Of a stretch of 64,000 bases of DNA, positions 16,841 through 25,650 are shown in pieces. The DNA comes from Emticicia aquatilis. GTDB taxonomy: Bacteria; Bacteroidota; Bacteroidia; Cytophagales; Spirosomataceae. Position numbers and translations under genes: made by a program. The stretch is from contig NZ_BMKK01000001.1 of assembly GCF_014644295.1 (NCBI RefSeq), forward strand, positions 620,001-684,000. The letters are read 5' to 3'. The notes beneath the pieces are model-generated. The model did no database searches and was not told the DNA's origin. It worked only from the letters and a program-made list of their open reading frames with translations. Each line of letters starts with the position of its first letter. The stretch's first letter is position 1.

Positions 16841-17515
16841 CTAATCTTCGCCTCTCGAAGAACTAAATTTTGAAATCAGAATTCCCACCAAAACCACCGT
16901 ATAAAACTGCCCAATGATGCCAAAAAGTGCAGTTACGAGTTTCGTGACGTGGCTATTTGGTAGAATATCTCCAAAACCAATGCTCGTAATGGTGATACTA
17001 CAAAAATAGACCAAATCCATGTAAACGGCCGAAGTGCTCGACATATCAATACCTTTGATGGAATGAGAATTATTATAAAAGAAAATCTGCATCAGGAAAA
17101 CATTCACTTCTATCAGCAAAAAGTAGCCACAAGCCGATGCCGAAATAATATCGGTATTTATGTAGCTTGGCTTGAGCAAAAACCGAATGATTTCTAAGAA
17201 GATAAACAAGAAAAACAGCACATAGACCGCACTGATGGTGGTCATAAACTGTGGTGAATTTTCGATAAACGATAAGCTTAGAGGCATCAAGAATACAAAC
17301 AGAAACAAAGTATTTTTGATAATTTTCTTGAAACGTCCCTTTTCGATAAAAACACCGATACTGGCAATGCCTACAATAATCATGTTGATTGGCCAAATGA
17401 CATGGACATAAAAATCCATATCACGCAGCACAATACCCACAAACAGGTGCTGGACTAAGGCAAAAAGTAGTAATTCGTATTTGTTTTTAGTAAAAAATTG
17501 CTCCGATAATGTCAT
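16841..17515 (-). CDS. Potassium-channel-like membrane protein (Ion_trans_2 pore)
   Basis: The 224-residue product has about six hydrophobic segments and ends in a K+ channel pore. The filter TSIGFGD (residues near 189-195 in CSITITSIGFGDILP) replaces the commoner TVGYGD. A final helix (LVTALFGIIGQFYTVVLVGILIS) follows. No charged S4-like voltage sensor and no RCK domain are visible. It is read toward the bestrophin gene, 109 bases away. K+ flux could balance anion movement through that channel; this is inference only. The gene diverges from the kinase gene at 17675. Confidence 0.8.
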   Translation of the reverse strand: MTLSEQFFTKNKYELLLFALVQHLFVGIVLRDMDFYVHVIWPINMIIVGIASIGVFIEKGRFKKIIKNTLFLFVFLMPLSLSFIENSPQFMTTISAVYVLFFLFIFLEIIRFLLKPSYINTDIISASACGYFLLIEVNVFLMQIFFYNNSHSIKGIDMSSTSAVYMDLVYFCSITITSIGFGDILPNSHVTKLVTALFGIIGQFYTVVLVGILISKFSSSRGED

Positions 17516-17674
17516 AGATAATTGCTTAGATTTAGAGCAAATTCAAGATTATTCATTAAAATTCCAAACATAGTTCTTCGATTAGCTATTATTAAGTTTA
17601 AACTCACCTCGCTGTTTTATTTCAAATTATCGTATATTTCGACAACTGGCGAACGGTTAATCCAAATGTATTTC

Positions 17675-20584
17675 ATGAAACACCCATACCTTCGATACGT
17701 TCTTACATTAACACTTTTGCTATTTTGGGACAGAATTAATGCTCAAAAACTCAATTTTGAGCAGATAACTACCAAAAATGAGCTTTCATCAAATAATGTT
17801 TTGGGTATCACGAAAGACCTTCATGGGTATTTGTGGCTGGCTACTAACTTGGGTATTTCTCGGTACGATGGCTACCAATTTCAGCCATTTGGCAATTTAT
17901 CAAGCCCAAATGGCATAGTTATTTCGAGCGACGGAATATTGTGGTTTAGCAACGAAAAAGGTCTATACTCTTTAGATACAAAATCTTTGGTTTTGTCACT
18001 TAAAATTGCCAACAAACTCAATGATAACATCCCCGACAACGACCATTACAACAGTATTTTTGTTGATAGTAAAGGGCTTATTTGGTCAACTGACTTTCAT
18101 CACATAAAATCGTATAATCCACAAAAAAACTTGCTCACTTACTACAAGATTTTGAATGAAAATCAGCAAAACCCTAATCTTGCTAAATTCATTGAAGATA
18201 CCGCAGGTAATCTCTGGTCGGTCAGCCCAATAGGTTTGTGCAAATTCGATAACAACCGCCAAACGTGGGTGCGGGTTTGGGCCGAAAGGAATCTAAGTGC
18301 ATTGGCTTTTGATAAAACAAATGGCACTTTTTGGTTAGGAAATCTGCAAGGAGATTTGATAAACTTCAACCCTAAAACCAAGGTTTATACCCTCAAAACC
18401 AACATCGGCGAAGCCATTGACCAAATTCGTTTTTTGGGCAATCAATCCTTGATTTGTGTTTCGCACAACCATCTGTTTCAGCTTACTACTAATCAAACCC
18501 AACTCGAAGAAATTGGGCAATTTATGGCCGATGACATTTCGCTCAATACTGTTTTTATCGACGCACAAAAAAACGAGTTCTGGCTCGGCACAAACGATGG
18601 CTTACTAAAACAAGAGACTGAGAATCAACTCATTAGACAAATACTTATTCCTCGGAATTTACTACCAAATCCAGCAACTGTTCGGTGCTTTGAGGTCGAA
18701 AATGAGTCAAGTTATTTACTCGGAATGAGTTCGGGGGATGTGCTTCGGTGGAATAAAACAAATAATGAATTTCAAAAAATCACGCAATTGGTATCGGAAG
18801 AGATTAAAAGTATCAAAGTGCTTGATAATAAGATTTTTATCGGCACTAATAAGAATCTTTTCATAAAAAAGCAGGGAGCAAATCTCGAAAAAATTCTATC
18901 AAAACCTATCAATCATCTCGAACTCGATGGGGAAAATCGACTCTGGATTTTATTGCCCAATGAGCCAATTATGGTTTATGATTTCAACAAAAATCAATTT
19001 GTACAACCGTGGAGCAAATTTCCCTACCCTACTTTTTTCAAAGACAATCTTTTTCATAAACTTACCTATACGCCCGACCAAAAAATGTGGATGGCAGGCT
19101 GGATTCCGAGCGGTTTTGGTATTGCTTGTTTCGATTTCAAAACCAATCAATTTGAAGAATTAAGCTCAATCAACGACCACAAACGTTTCATTGGCGATTA
19201 TTACCTCGATGTTTCGGTTACACCTAAAGGAGATTTATTGTTTTCGGGCTACGGTGGCTATAATCGACTAAACGCCAAAGGAATCATCACGGCAGAAATC
19301 CATGCCGAAGATTTAAAACCTTTATTTGCTGATGGTCAATGCTTTTCGATTGATGAAGACTCGAAAGGAAATACGTGGATTGGTACGGCCGAAGGCTTAG
19401 TGAGAATCTCGAAAGATAAACAGGTGAATCGTTTCACACAGTTTGATGGTTTGCTGAACAATGATATTCGTAATGGTTTTCTGATGACCAACGACGAATT
19501 ATTGTTGGGACATAAAAACGGTTTTTCGATACTCAATTTGGGCAATGTTGGTTTAAAAAATCAATCACATCGACTGATGATTAGTCAAGTAAATATTTTG
19601 GGAAGCGACCAAAAAGTGGATTTATCTAAAAATCTCGTTTTTTCGAGAAAACAAAATAACCTAAGTTTTTCGTTTAGTCCACTCAATTTCGAGAATCAAG
19701 CCAAAAATAAATTTCGCTATCGCCTCACGGGTATCAACGAAAAATGGATTGAAAATGGGGTAAATCCAACCATCACGTTTTCTAATCTCGAACAAGGAAA
19801 TTACCAATTAGAAGTCCAATACGCCGAAATTGCGGGTAATTGGAACACGGATTCTCTCGTCCTCAATTTCGAGATTTTACCCGCTTGGTACGAAAGCCTA
19901 TGGTTCAAGATTTTGCTGGCTTCACTCCTACTGGCAATCGGCTATGGCATTTATTGGTACCGAATCAATGAGTTCAAAAAAGTGCAAGCCATGCGAAATC
20001 GAATATCTTCCGACCTACACGACGAAATCGGTGCTTCGTTGAGTAGTATTAGTATTTTAGGCGATTTAGTCAAGCAAAAATTGAGCGAAAATCACCCAAG
20101 TTTTATGTACGCCGAAATGATAAATGAAGAAGCCAAACACGCTGGAACGGCCATTGACTACATCATCTGGAATATCAATCCGCAATTCGATAGCCTCGAA
20201 AGTTTGTTTACTCGCATTAATTCGGAAGCTGCTGAAATCATTGAAGCCAAAGGGATTCAGTATGAGTTTGAAGCCAATAATTTGGACAACAGAAGTATGT
20301 CGATGGATAAAAAACGTAATATTTATCTGATATGTAAAGAACTGATAAACAACGCATTAAAACACAGCCAATGCACTAAAATAACACTACGGTGCAGCGT
20401 AAAAGCGAGTTATCTAAGCATAAGTTTTTCGGATAATGGAAAAGGTTTTGATGTAAATAAAGCAACCAACCGCAATGGCGTGAAGAATATCCAAACCCGT
20501 TTACAAAAACTAAAAGGCTCTTACGAATTAACAAGCGAAGCCGAAAAAGGCACAAAGTATGAGTTAAAAATTCCGTTGCGGTAG
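17675..20584 (+). CDS. Reg_prop/Y_Y_Y sensor histidine kinase (HisKA_3)
   Basis: Counted from the ATG at 17675, the 969-residue product has a signal peptide ending INAQ. A long periplasmic beta-propeller region built of Reg_prop-like units follows (GYLWLATNLGISRYDGYQF, NTWIGTAEGLVRIS), then a Y_Y_Y domain near 680-740 (FRYRLTGINEKWIENG). One membrane helix comes next (about 748-768), then a HisKA_3 domain with His782 in SSDLHDEIGASLSS and a C-terminal HATPase domain (NNALKHS, FSDNGKGFD). A response-regulator gene lies 121 bases downstream and is the likely partner. Upstream in-frame codons exist, but the signal peptide argues for ATG 17675, or the ATG three codons earlier. The ligand is unknown. 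Confidence 0.9.
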   Translation: MKHPYLRYVLTLTLLLFWDRINAQKLNFEQITTKNELSSNNVLGITKDLHGYLWLATNLGISRYDGYQFQPFGNLSSPNGIVISSDGILWFSNEKGLYSLDTKSLVLSLKIANKLNDNIPDNDHYNSIFVDSKGLIWSTDFHHIKSYNPQKNLLTYYKILNENQQNPNLAKFIEDTAGNLWSVSPIGLCKFDNNRQTWVRVWAERNLSALAFDKTNGTFWLGNLQGDLINFNPKTKVYTLKTNIGEAIDQIRFLGNQSLICVSHNHLFQLTTNQTQLEEIGQFMADDISLNTVFIDAQKNEFWLGTNDGLLKQETENQLIRQILIPRNLLPNPATVRCFEVENESSYLLGMSSGDVLRWNKTNNEFQKITQLVSEEIKSIKVLDNKIFIGTNKNLFIKKQGANLEKILSKPINHLELDGENRLWILLPNEPIMVYDFNKNQFVQPWSKFPYPTFFKDNLFHKLTYTPDQKMWMAGWIPSGFGIACFDFKTNQFEELSSINDHKRFIGDYYLDVSVTPKGDLLFSGYGGYNRLNAKGIITAEIHAEDLKPLFADGQCFSIDEDSKGNTWIGTAEGLVRISKDKQVNRFTQFDGLLNNDIRNGFLMTNDELLLGHKNGFSILNLGNVGLKNQSHRLMISQVNILGSDQKVDLSKNLVFSRKQNNLSFSFSPLNFENQAKNKFRYRLTGINEKWIENGVNPTITFSNLEQGNYQLEVQYAEIAGNWNTDSLVLNFEILPAWYESLWFKILLASLLLAIGYGIYWYRINEFKKVQAMRNRISSDLHDEIGASLSSISILGDLVKQKLSENHPSFMYAEMINEEAKHAGTAIDYIIWNINPQFDSLESLFTRINSEAAEIIEAKGIQYEFEANNLDNRSMSMDKKRNIYLICKELINNALKHSQCTKITLRCSVKASYLSISFSDNGKGFDVNKATNRNGVKNIQTRLQKLKGSYELTSEAEKGTKYELKIPLR

Positions 20585-20705
20585 CTTATTTGCTACGTTG
20601 TTTTGAAATCAATGAAACAATTTAGAAAATTGCTCTATGACTACGCCCGAAATGGGTTATTTTTTGTCGGCTAAATATTCCCGAAATTTGTATCAAAAAG
20701 CATCC

Positions 20706-21338
20706 ATGATTAAAATATCCATCTACGAAGATAACGCCCGACTAAGCCAACTTTTGTCGCTAATGATTGAAAACACCGAAGGTTTTGAATTAATGGCTTG
20801 CCACGAAAATTGCTTAGAGGCCCTGCAAAATACTCGTAACGAACGCCCCGACGTAATCGTGATGGATATTGATATGCCCCAACGCAGTGGCATTGATGGG
20901 GTGGTCGAAATAAAAAGTTATTTTCCGCACATCAAAATTATTATGCACACGGTTTTTGACGGAAATGAGCATTTATTCGACTGCCTCAGCAAAGGTGCCG
21001 ATGGCTATATCTTGAAAAAAGATTCCTCTACACGCCTTATTCAGGCCATTAAGGAAGTAAACGAGGGTGGGGCTCCGATGTCGCCTTTTATTGCCAATAA
21101 AGTGCTGCAATCTTTTCGCAAACAGCCCGTTACTGATGATTTTAATCTAACCGACCGAGAAATTGAGGTACTTACTTACCTCGCCAAAGGGTTTTCTTAC
21201 CGCATGATTTCGATTGAATTGAATATTTCAGTCGAAACCGTCAGACGCCACATCAAGAATACTTATCAAAAACTACACGTACAGTGCGGCCCCGAAGCCG
21301 TAGCCAAAGCCATTCGGAGCGGAATTATCAATTCATAA
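20706..21338 (+). CDS. NarL/FixJ-family response regulator
   Basis: From the ATG at 20706 the 210-residue product is a receiver domain with the phospho-acceptor Asp54 in VIVMDIDMP and the conserved lysine in YILKKDSS. A LuxR-type helix-turn-helix (LTDREIEVLTYLAKGFSYRMI, then SVETVRRHIKN) forms the C-terminus. It is the natural partner of the HisKA_3 kinase just upstream. A longer frame starting at 20637 exists, but the extra residues are not domain-like. The last codons of this gene are duplicated 1.7 kb downstream (22999-23085), together with the following intergenic DNA. Confidence 0.9.
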   Translation: MIKISIYEDNARLSQLLSLMIENTEGFELMACHENCLEALQNTRNERPDVIVMDIDMPQRSGIDGVVEIKSYFPHIKIIMHTVFDGNEHLFDCLSKGADGYILKKDSSTRLIQAIKEVNEGGAPMSPFIANKVLQSFRKQPVTDDFNLTDREIEVLTYLAKGFSYRMISIELNISVETVRRHIKNTYQKLHVQCGPEAVAKAIRSGIINS

Positions 21339-21480
21339 ATTTTCAAGAATGACCCAAAAGGGTTATTGACAGTCTGAATTATTGAGTAAGTGGTCGGAAA
21401 GGCAATTTTTTATCCCCAATCATGGCATTGATGAGCATTAGCTAAACGAGCAATTTTGTATCAAAAAATTGCTCAATGAA
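21232..21480 (+). repeat. Long direct repeat, copy 1: 3' end of the regulator gene plus the next promoter region
   Basis: This stretch, from about codon 176 of the response regulator to the start codon of the next gene, recurs at 22999-23229. Identity is high from 21285 (GTGCGGCCCCGAA) to 21466. Shared runs include TAAATTTTC, GAATGACCCAAAAGGGTTATTG, GGCAATTTTTTATCCCCAAT and GCTAAACGAGCAATTTTGTA. This copy is intact. Confidence 0.88.
21428..21458 (+). promoter_or_regulatory. Promoter TTG-N20-CAATTTTG
   Basis: TTG (21428-21430), 20 bases, then CAATTTTG (21451-21458) gives a near-consensus Bacteroidetes promoter (seven of eight positions in the -7 box) just before the gene at 21476. Its preservation in the duplicated copy supports function. 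Confidence 0.55.
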
Positions 21481-22504
21481 AAAAACAATCATCACTTTTC
21501 TATTTTTAGTCAGCTTACAAGGCTTTTCGCAAACATTTATTAATCCGAACGGAGCTGTCAATGTCTATGAAAAAGAATCTTTGTATTTCAATCGAAAAGA
21601 TAATTTTTTACAGCTCAAAAACGCAGGCATTACGTTTTTAAATGAACGAACATCGAATGCCCAATTCGTCGAGACGAGTGCCTTGACATCAAACTACACA
21701 ACCACTACCAATACAAATATTATACAAAATTACACTCCAACAATAGATGGACAGATTGTCTATGTAGATGTTTACGGAATCGACCAAAATCCAACTTTAG
21801 GAACACGAGTAATCACGAATTGTATTCTGGAAATTATTGATAAAACCAATAATACAATCATCGCTACCAGCGACGAGAGTTTACTTAATACAGGCTACCC
21901 TTGCCTACCAAACCGACTTTGCCCCCCAAAAGACTATGTACGGTTCAGTCTTTCGCCCTTCCCGCTTCGTCTGCAAGCTGGTAAGCAATACGCACTCCAA
22001 TTACGCAATACTTCACCCCAATTTCAAGCCGCAATTTCTTGCGAAAATATTTATCCGTTTGGCTCAACCAATATTACTTGTCAGAACCAAACCGAAAACG
22101 CTGATTTAAACTTTAAAACTACTTTTCTTGGCGTTTTAGAATTGGCTCGTATCGACCAAGAAGGCAATGCTACGTTTAATGTAATCAATTCTACAACCCT
22201 ACAAGTTAAAGGAGTTGAAGTAAAAGGCACTAAATCGGGATTTGTTGTAATTGGGCAAAGTAATACCAAATGTAAAGATGTAACAATCATAGTGGGAGAA
22301 CAATTTACTTCGCTTAACTGCCTCGTAGCGAACGAACCATCAACCGACTATCCAGATTGTTTTTCGGTTTCGCTTCGCAAATACTTGACCGATTCCAATA
22401 CAGGTTATCAGACAGGTGCAGTGATGCGGGTTTGCCGAATCGATGACAATAGTTGGGGGCAAAACCCACGAATTTTGTATAACTATCAACCTTTTTATCC
22501 ATGA
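21476..22504 (+). CDS. Secreted protein of unknown function
   Basis: I do not recognise the family. The 342-residue product has a clear signal peptide (MKKTIITFLFLVSLQGFSQ) and a mature part rich in threonine, asparagine and beta-branched residues. Paired cysteines (for example CLPNRLCPPKDY, CENIYPFGSTNITC, CKDVTIIV and SLNCLV) suggest disulfides in the periplasm or outside. It is led by the duplicated promoter region and overlaps the next gene by 4 bases (ATGA), so the two are translationally coupled. Confidence 0.65.
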   Translation: MKKTIITFLFLVSLQGFSQTFINPNGAVNVYEKESLYFNRKDNFLQLKNAGITFLNERTSNAQFVETSALTSNYTTTTNTNIIQNYTPTIDGQIVYVDVYGIDQNPTLGTRVITNCILEIIDKTNNTIIATSDESLLNTGYPCLPNRLCPPKDYVRFSLSPFPLRLQAGKQYALQLRNTSPQFQAAISCENIYPFGSTNITCQNQTENADLNFKTTFLGVLELARIDQEGNATFNVINSTTLQVKGVEVKGTKSGFVVIGQSNTKCKDVTIIVGEQFTSLNCLVANEPSTDYPDCFSVSLRKYLTDSNTGYQTGAVMRVCRIDDNSWGQNPRILYNYQPFYP

Positions 22505-22968
22505 TAATTAAAAACAAAAAAATGATAGGTCTGATTGCCATCACTATTGGCTTGGGCATCATACTCTTTTGGGGAAATACTTTGATAAAAATGCTCGCTT
22601 TGCCTTTTTATGGAGTAGTGACGGATGCAAAAGTAATCGGGTTTAAAACCAAAGGCAGTAAATGGGTTACAGAAAGCAACAGTAGCGGAAGAAAAAACAT
22701 CTTATCGGGTAAAAGACCTTTTTTTGAATTTAGTACCGCTACTGATGAAAAAATAAAGGCTTACAGCGAGTCGCCGCAAATTTTTGTTCTATTCAATTAT
22801 CAAATAGACGAAGAGCTGACAATTGCGTATCCGTTCAACGAACCACAAAAAGCAATTATTCTTGACTGGCGAGAAGTTCCAGGCTTATTACTGATGGTTG
22901 TTTTTGGCACTTTATCTATAATAGTTGGCAGAAGTTATTTAGTCAACTCAAAAATATATACCCAATAA
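22501..22968 (+). CDS. Small membrane protein, DUF3592-like
   Basis: The 155-residue product has two transmembrane helices (about 8-35 and 127-145) flanking a soluble domain of about 90 residues. That domain contains PFYGVVTDAKVIGFKTKG and later KRPFFEFST, an arrangement that resembles DUF3592-type proteins. Start and previous stop overlap as ATGA, so it is co-translated with the secreted protein upstream. The function is unknown; a partnership with the secreted protein is suggested only by the coupling. Confidence 0.55.
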   Translation: MIIKNKKMIGLIAITIGLGIILFWGNTLIKMLALPFYGVVTDAKVIGFKTKGSKWVTESNSSGRKNILSGKRPFFEFSTATDEKIKAYSESPQIFVLFNYQIDEELTIAYPFNEPQKAIILDWREVPGLLLMVVFGTLSIIVGRSYLVNSKIYTQ

Positions 22969-22998
22969 TACCATTGTCATAATCTATGATTTTTTCGG

Positions 22999-23229
22999 TC
23001 GAAAGCCACATATCAATTATTTAGGTCGGTGCGGCCCCGAAACCGTAGCCAAAGCCATTCGTAGCGGAATCATTCATTCATAAATTTTCGTGAATGACCC
23101 AAAAGGGTTATTGTCAGATTGAATTATTGAGTAAATGGTCAGAAAGGCAATTTTTTATCCCCAATCATGGCATTGATGAGCATCAGCTAAACGAGCAATT
23201 TTGTATCAAAAAAAATACTCTAATGAAAA
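22999..23229 (+). repeat. Long direct repeat, copy 2: decayed 3' fragment of the regulator gene plus promoter
   Basis: From about 23029 this copies 21285-21466 closely. It includes the DNA encoding the regulator's last 17 residues, now followed by an intergenic stop and not attached to any gene. Further upstream (22999-23028) similarity continues only with gaps, so the regulator fragment is a decayed, non-coding remnant. The part with the promoter is well kept and leads into the lipoprotein gene at 23223. Confidence 0.85.
23173..23203 (+). promoter_or_regulatory. Promoter TTG-N20-CAATTTTG (duplicate of 21428-21458)
   Basis: The same TTG-N20-CAATTTTG arrangement is retained in the second copy, 20 bases before the lipoprotein start codon. 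Confidence 0.55.
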
Positions 23230-23762
23230 ATATATTATTCTATCTCAGTATCGCTTGGGTTTTATTATTTAGTTCGGCCGCAGGATGCAGCAGTTCGACC
23301 AATGACCCAACTCCCGCCAATGGTAACGGCCTCGAAGGAACTTGGAAACTCACCAAGGTGAATGGACAAATAACCATCATAACTGATGCAAAAAAAGGTA
23401 CGACTTTTACCGAATATTTCGACGAAGAATCTGCCGACCTTGTAGGATACAAAATCAATTTAGAACTCAAAGGTGGAGTAGTGAAAGGCTTTGTGGCTCC
23501 TTCCATTTTAGGTTTTTTGGCTTCGGGAACATACGAAACTGGCCAAACTGGTGGGCTTAATTTTACATTTGACAAAATGCGTGACAACGTAACCCCATTG
23601 CCCAATAATAAAATTCTCAAGTTGTTTACCTACTACAAAATCTCAGGCAATCAATTAGTAATCACTCAAACCAAAGCCGATTTTTTGGCCTCAGTAGCTG
23701 CCAATGGTACTCCCGATAAAAGTACTCAAAGTTATGACCTCTCATTAAGCTATACACGTTAA
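23223..23762 (+). CDS. Lipocalin-like lipoprotein
   Basis: From the ATG at 23223 the 179-residue product has a lipoprotein signal peptide with lipobox SAAGC, followed by a low-complexity SSSTNDPTPANG linker. The mature domain starts GLEGTWKLTKVNG, the opening typical of lipocalin-like lipoproteins in Bacteroidetes, and ends in beta-rich sequence. It would sit on the outer membrane. The frame can be read back to 23094, but those residues come from duplicated intergenic DNA. The function is unknown. Confidence 0.72.
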   Translation: MKNILFYLSIAWVLLFSSAAGCSSSTNDPTPANGNGLEGTWKLTKVNGQITIITDAKKGTTFTEYFDEESADLVGYKINLELKGGVVKGFVAPSILGFLASGTYETGQTGGLNFTFDKMRDNVTPLPNNKILKLFTYYKISGNQLVITQTKADFLASVAANGTPDKSTQSYDLSLSYTR

Positions 23763-23851
23763 TAAAATAGGAAATGAACCTCAAAGAAATGCTCTTCATT
23801 CACACAACTAATTGATAATAAAATATTTACCAAACAATATACTAATATTAT

Positions 23852-24775
23852 ATGAAATACCTATTAATAATCTTTTCACTAATAATTAGCTTTCAAAAGC
23901 GTACCTTTGCCCAATCACCCATAGCCAAGGGAGAGCATTTTGCCACAATCAATGGTTTAAAACTTCACTACGAAGTAAGCGGCAATGGGCCAGTTTGTAT
24001 ATTCCCGACACCAGGTTGGGGGCCAAATATTGATGCCTACAAAAACTCAATGCCCGAACTCGAAAAGTATTTCACGGTTGTTTGGCTTGATACTCGTGCT
24101 TCTGGAAAATCAGCGGCTTCTGATAAACCCGAAGATTACCAAACTGCCGATTTTATTGAAGATATTGAACAGCTTCGCCTGCACCTCAAACAAAACAAAA
24201 TCTGGGTTATAGGCCATTCGATGGGCGGTTATCAAGTATTAAACTATGGTATCAAATACAGCCAAAACCTCAACGGAATCATTGCCGTTGCCGCTTTTGT
24301 AGGGCTTGACGAACTCGCTCAAACGGAGTTGATGAAGGCCGTCGAAAAACGCAAAAACGAGCCTTATTATAAAATGGGTTCGGGAATTTTGATGGGAACC
24401 GATACCACCAAACGCTCGCTCAATGAAGAAATGCCATACATTATGCCTTTCTATTTTCATGACCAAGCTAACCTTTCCAAGTTTCTTGCCATCAAAAATG
24501 TACAACTCAGCCAAAAAGCGTGGGAAATGACCGCAAAAGGTGGACTTGGCAGAGAAAAAATTATTGATTTATTACCAAAAATCACCGTTCCGACGCTCGT
24601 ACTTGTAGGTGATGACGACTTCATCTGCGATCAAGTATCACACGCCTCTCGCATCCATGCGGGTATCAAAAACTCTAAACTTTCGGTTATCAAAAACGCT
24701 GGACATTTCATCTGGATTGAACAACCACAAACATTTTATCAAGCTATTGAAGAATGGTTGAAAACTAAAAAGTAA
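23852..24775 (+). CDS. Exported alpha/beta hydrolase (prolyl-iminopeptidase-like)
   Basis: The 307-residue product has a signal peptide (ending TFAQ) and a classical alpha/beta-hydrolase domain. Visible are the segment GPVCIFPTPGWGPN (46-59), nucleophile Ser123 in GHSMGGYQ, acid Asp in LVGDDDFICD, and His in NAGHFIWIEQP. It resembles prolyl iminopeptidases and haloperoxidase-like esterases; the true substrate cannot be told. The next gene starts 4 bases downstream, so it could be the first gene of an operon with the fibre-like protein and the LytTR regulator. Confidence 0.85.
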   Translation: MKYLLIIFSLIISFQKRTFAQSPIAKGEHFATINGLKLHYEVSGNGPVCIFPTPGWGPNIDAYKNSMPELEKYFTVVWLDTRASGKSAASDKPEDYQTADFIEDIEQLRLHLKQNKIWVIGHSMGGYQVLNYGIKYSQNLNGIIAVAAFVGLDELAQTELMKAVEKRKNEPYYKMGSGILMGTDTTKRSLNEEMPYIMPFYFHDQANLSKFLAIKNVQLSQKAWEMTAKGGLGREKIIDLLPKITVPTLVLVGDDDFICDQVSHASRIHAGIKNSKLSVIKNAGHFIWIEQPQTFYQAIEEWLKTKK

Positions 24776-24779
24776 AATC

Positions 24780-25637
24780 ATGAAAATCAGATTTTTTGCT
24801 TATCTCCTACTCTTTGCAGTATGGAGTAGCCACGCTTTTGCCCAAAATGGTACACTAACGCCGCAGGGAGTTCTATTTCCGCAACTCACAACTGCCCAAA
24901 TCGGAGCTATTTCTGGCCAAACCAAAGGTACAATGGTCTTTGATAAAGACCTAAACATCATGAAATATTATGATGGTACAATGTGGCAAACCCTGACAAA
25001 TGGTGGCACTGGCGGTGCTTGGCAAAATAGTGGAGCCAATCAATACAGCACAAATAGTGGCAATGTGGGTATCGGAACTGGCACACCAACTAACAAATTA
25101 CATGTGGTTCATGATGAAATCATTGGAGTAAAAATAAGTGCAAGAGATGGTTCGGGGAATCCATCATTTTTAGACATACAAGCCGATGGTGGCTCGGGGG
25201 CAGGAATGAGATTTTATTCAGATGATGTTTTTAATGCTGCTATTTTTATGGATGGTGACAAACTATCATTTTTAAATTTTGTTGGCACTAATCCACTCAT
25301 TATAAACCCCGATTATAGTGGTATCGTTCTACCCCACGGAGTAAAGGTTAGTAACAGTGGTTTCTTGATAAAAGATATTCGTTTTGGCAATTTGGCCATC
25401 GGTAGTAGCACCAACAATGCTTATTCTCAGCCGATTACCTTCCAAAACCCAATGCCCAACGCCAACTACACCGTTACGCTTACGCAAAACTCACTCACCA
25501 ACGATGAAGATTTTTTTCAAATGCAAGTGCGAAATAAAACCGCAGCCGGTTTTACGGTTTGGGTAAAACGCCGTGATGCCAATACTGGTTGGGGACAAAG
25601 CTTACAAGTTGCTTGGATAGCCGTAGCAGGCCAATAA
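24780..25637 (+). CDS. Secreted fibre-like protein with an H-type-lectin-like C-terminus
   Basis: The 285-residue product has a signal peptide (ending AFAQ). Then comes a segment common to Bacteroidetes surface proteins (GVLFPQLTTAQIGAI, KGTMVFDKDLNIMKYYDG), the fibre motif NSGNVGIGTGTPTNKLHV (residues near 92-109), and a beta-rich middle. The C-terminal 70 residues (SQPITFQNPMPNANYTVTLT, GFTVWVKRRDAN, LQVAWIAV) resemble H-type lectin or phage tail-fibre tip domains. It is probably a surface appendage or adhesin. It lies 13 bases before a LytTR gene, whose other neighbour is a large secreted protein. Confidence 0.7.
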   Translation: MKIRFFAYLLLFAVWSSHAFAQNGTLTPQGVLFPQLTTAQIGAISGQTKGTMVFDKDLNIMKYYDGTMWQTLTNGGTGGAWQNSGANQYSTNSGNVGIGTGTPTNKLHVVHDEIIGVKISARDGSGNPSFLDIQADGGSGAGMRFYSDDVFNAAIFMDGDKLSFLNFVGTNPLIINPDYSGIVLPHGVKVSNSGFLIKDIRFGNLAIGSSTNNAYSQPITFQNPMPNANYTVTLTQNSLTNDEDFFQMQVRNKTAAGFTVWVKRRDANTGWGQSLQVAWIAVAGQ

Positions 25638-25650
25638 TAAAGCAGAAAAC

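Noticed and set aside
14958-17515. Photosynthetic CO2-concentrating mechanism proper
   Set aside because: No Rubisco, carboxysome or photosynthesis gene is present in the window; only the bestrophin/LCIB pairing is similar.
17522-17674. Upstream extension of the Reg_prop kinase
   Set aside because: A standard signal peptide begins at ATG 17675; the extension is not family-like.
23094-23222. Upstream extension of the lipoprotein
   Set aside because: This stretch is duplicated intergenic/promoter DNA, and the lipobox fits a start at 23223.
21232-23229. Insertion sequence flanked by direct repeats
   Set aside because: The repeats are 200 bp long and carry gene-end and promoter sequence; the interior encodes no transposase or integrase and has no terminal inverted repeats.
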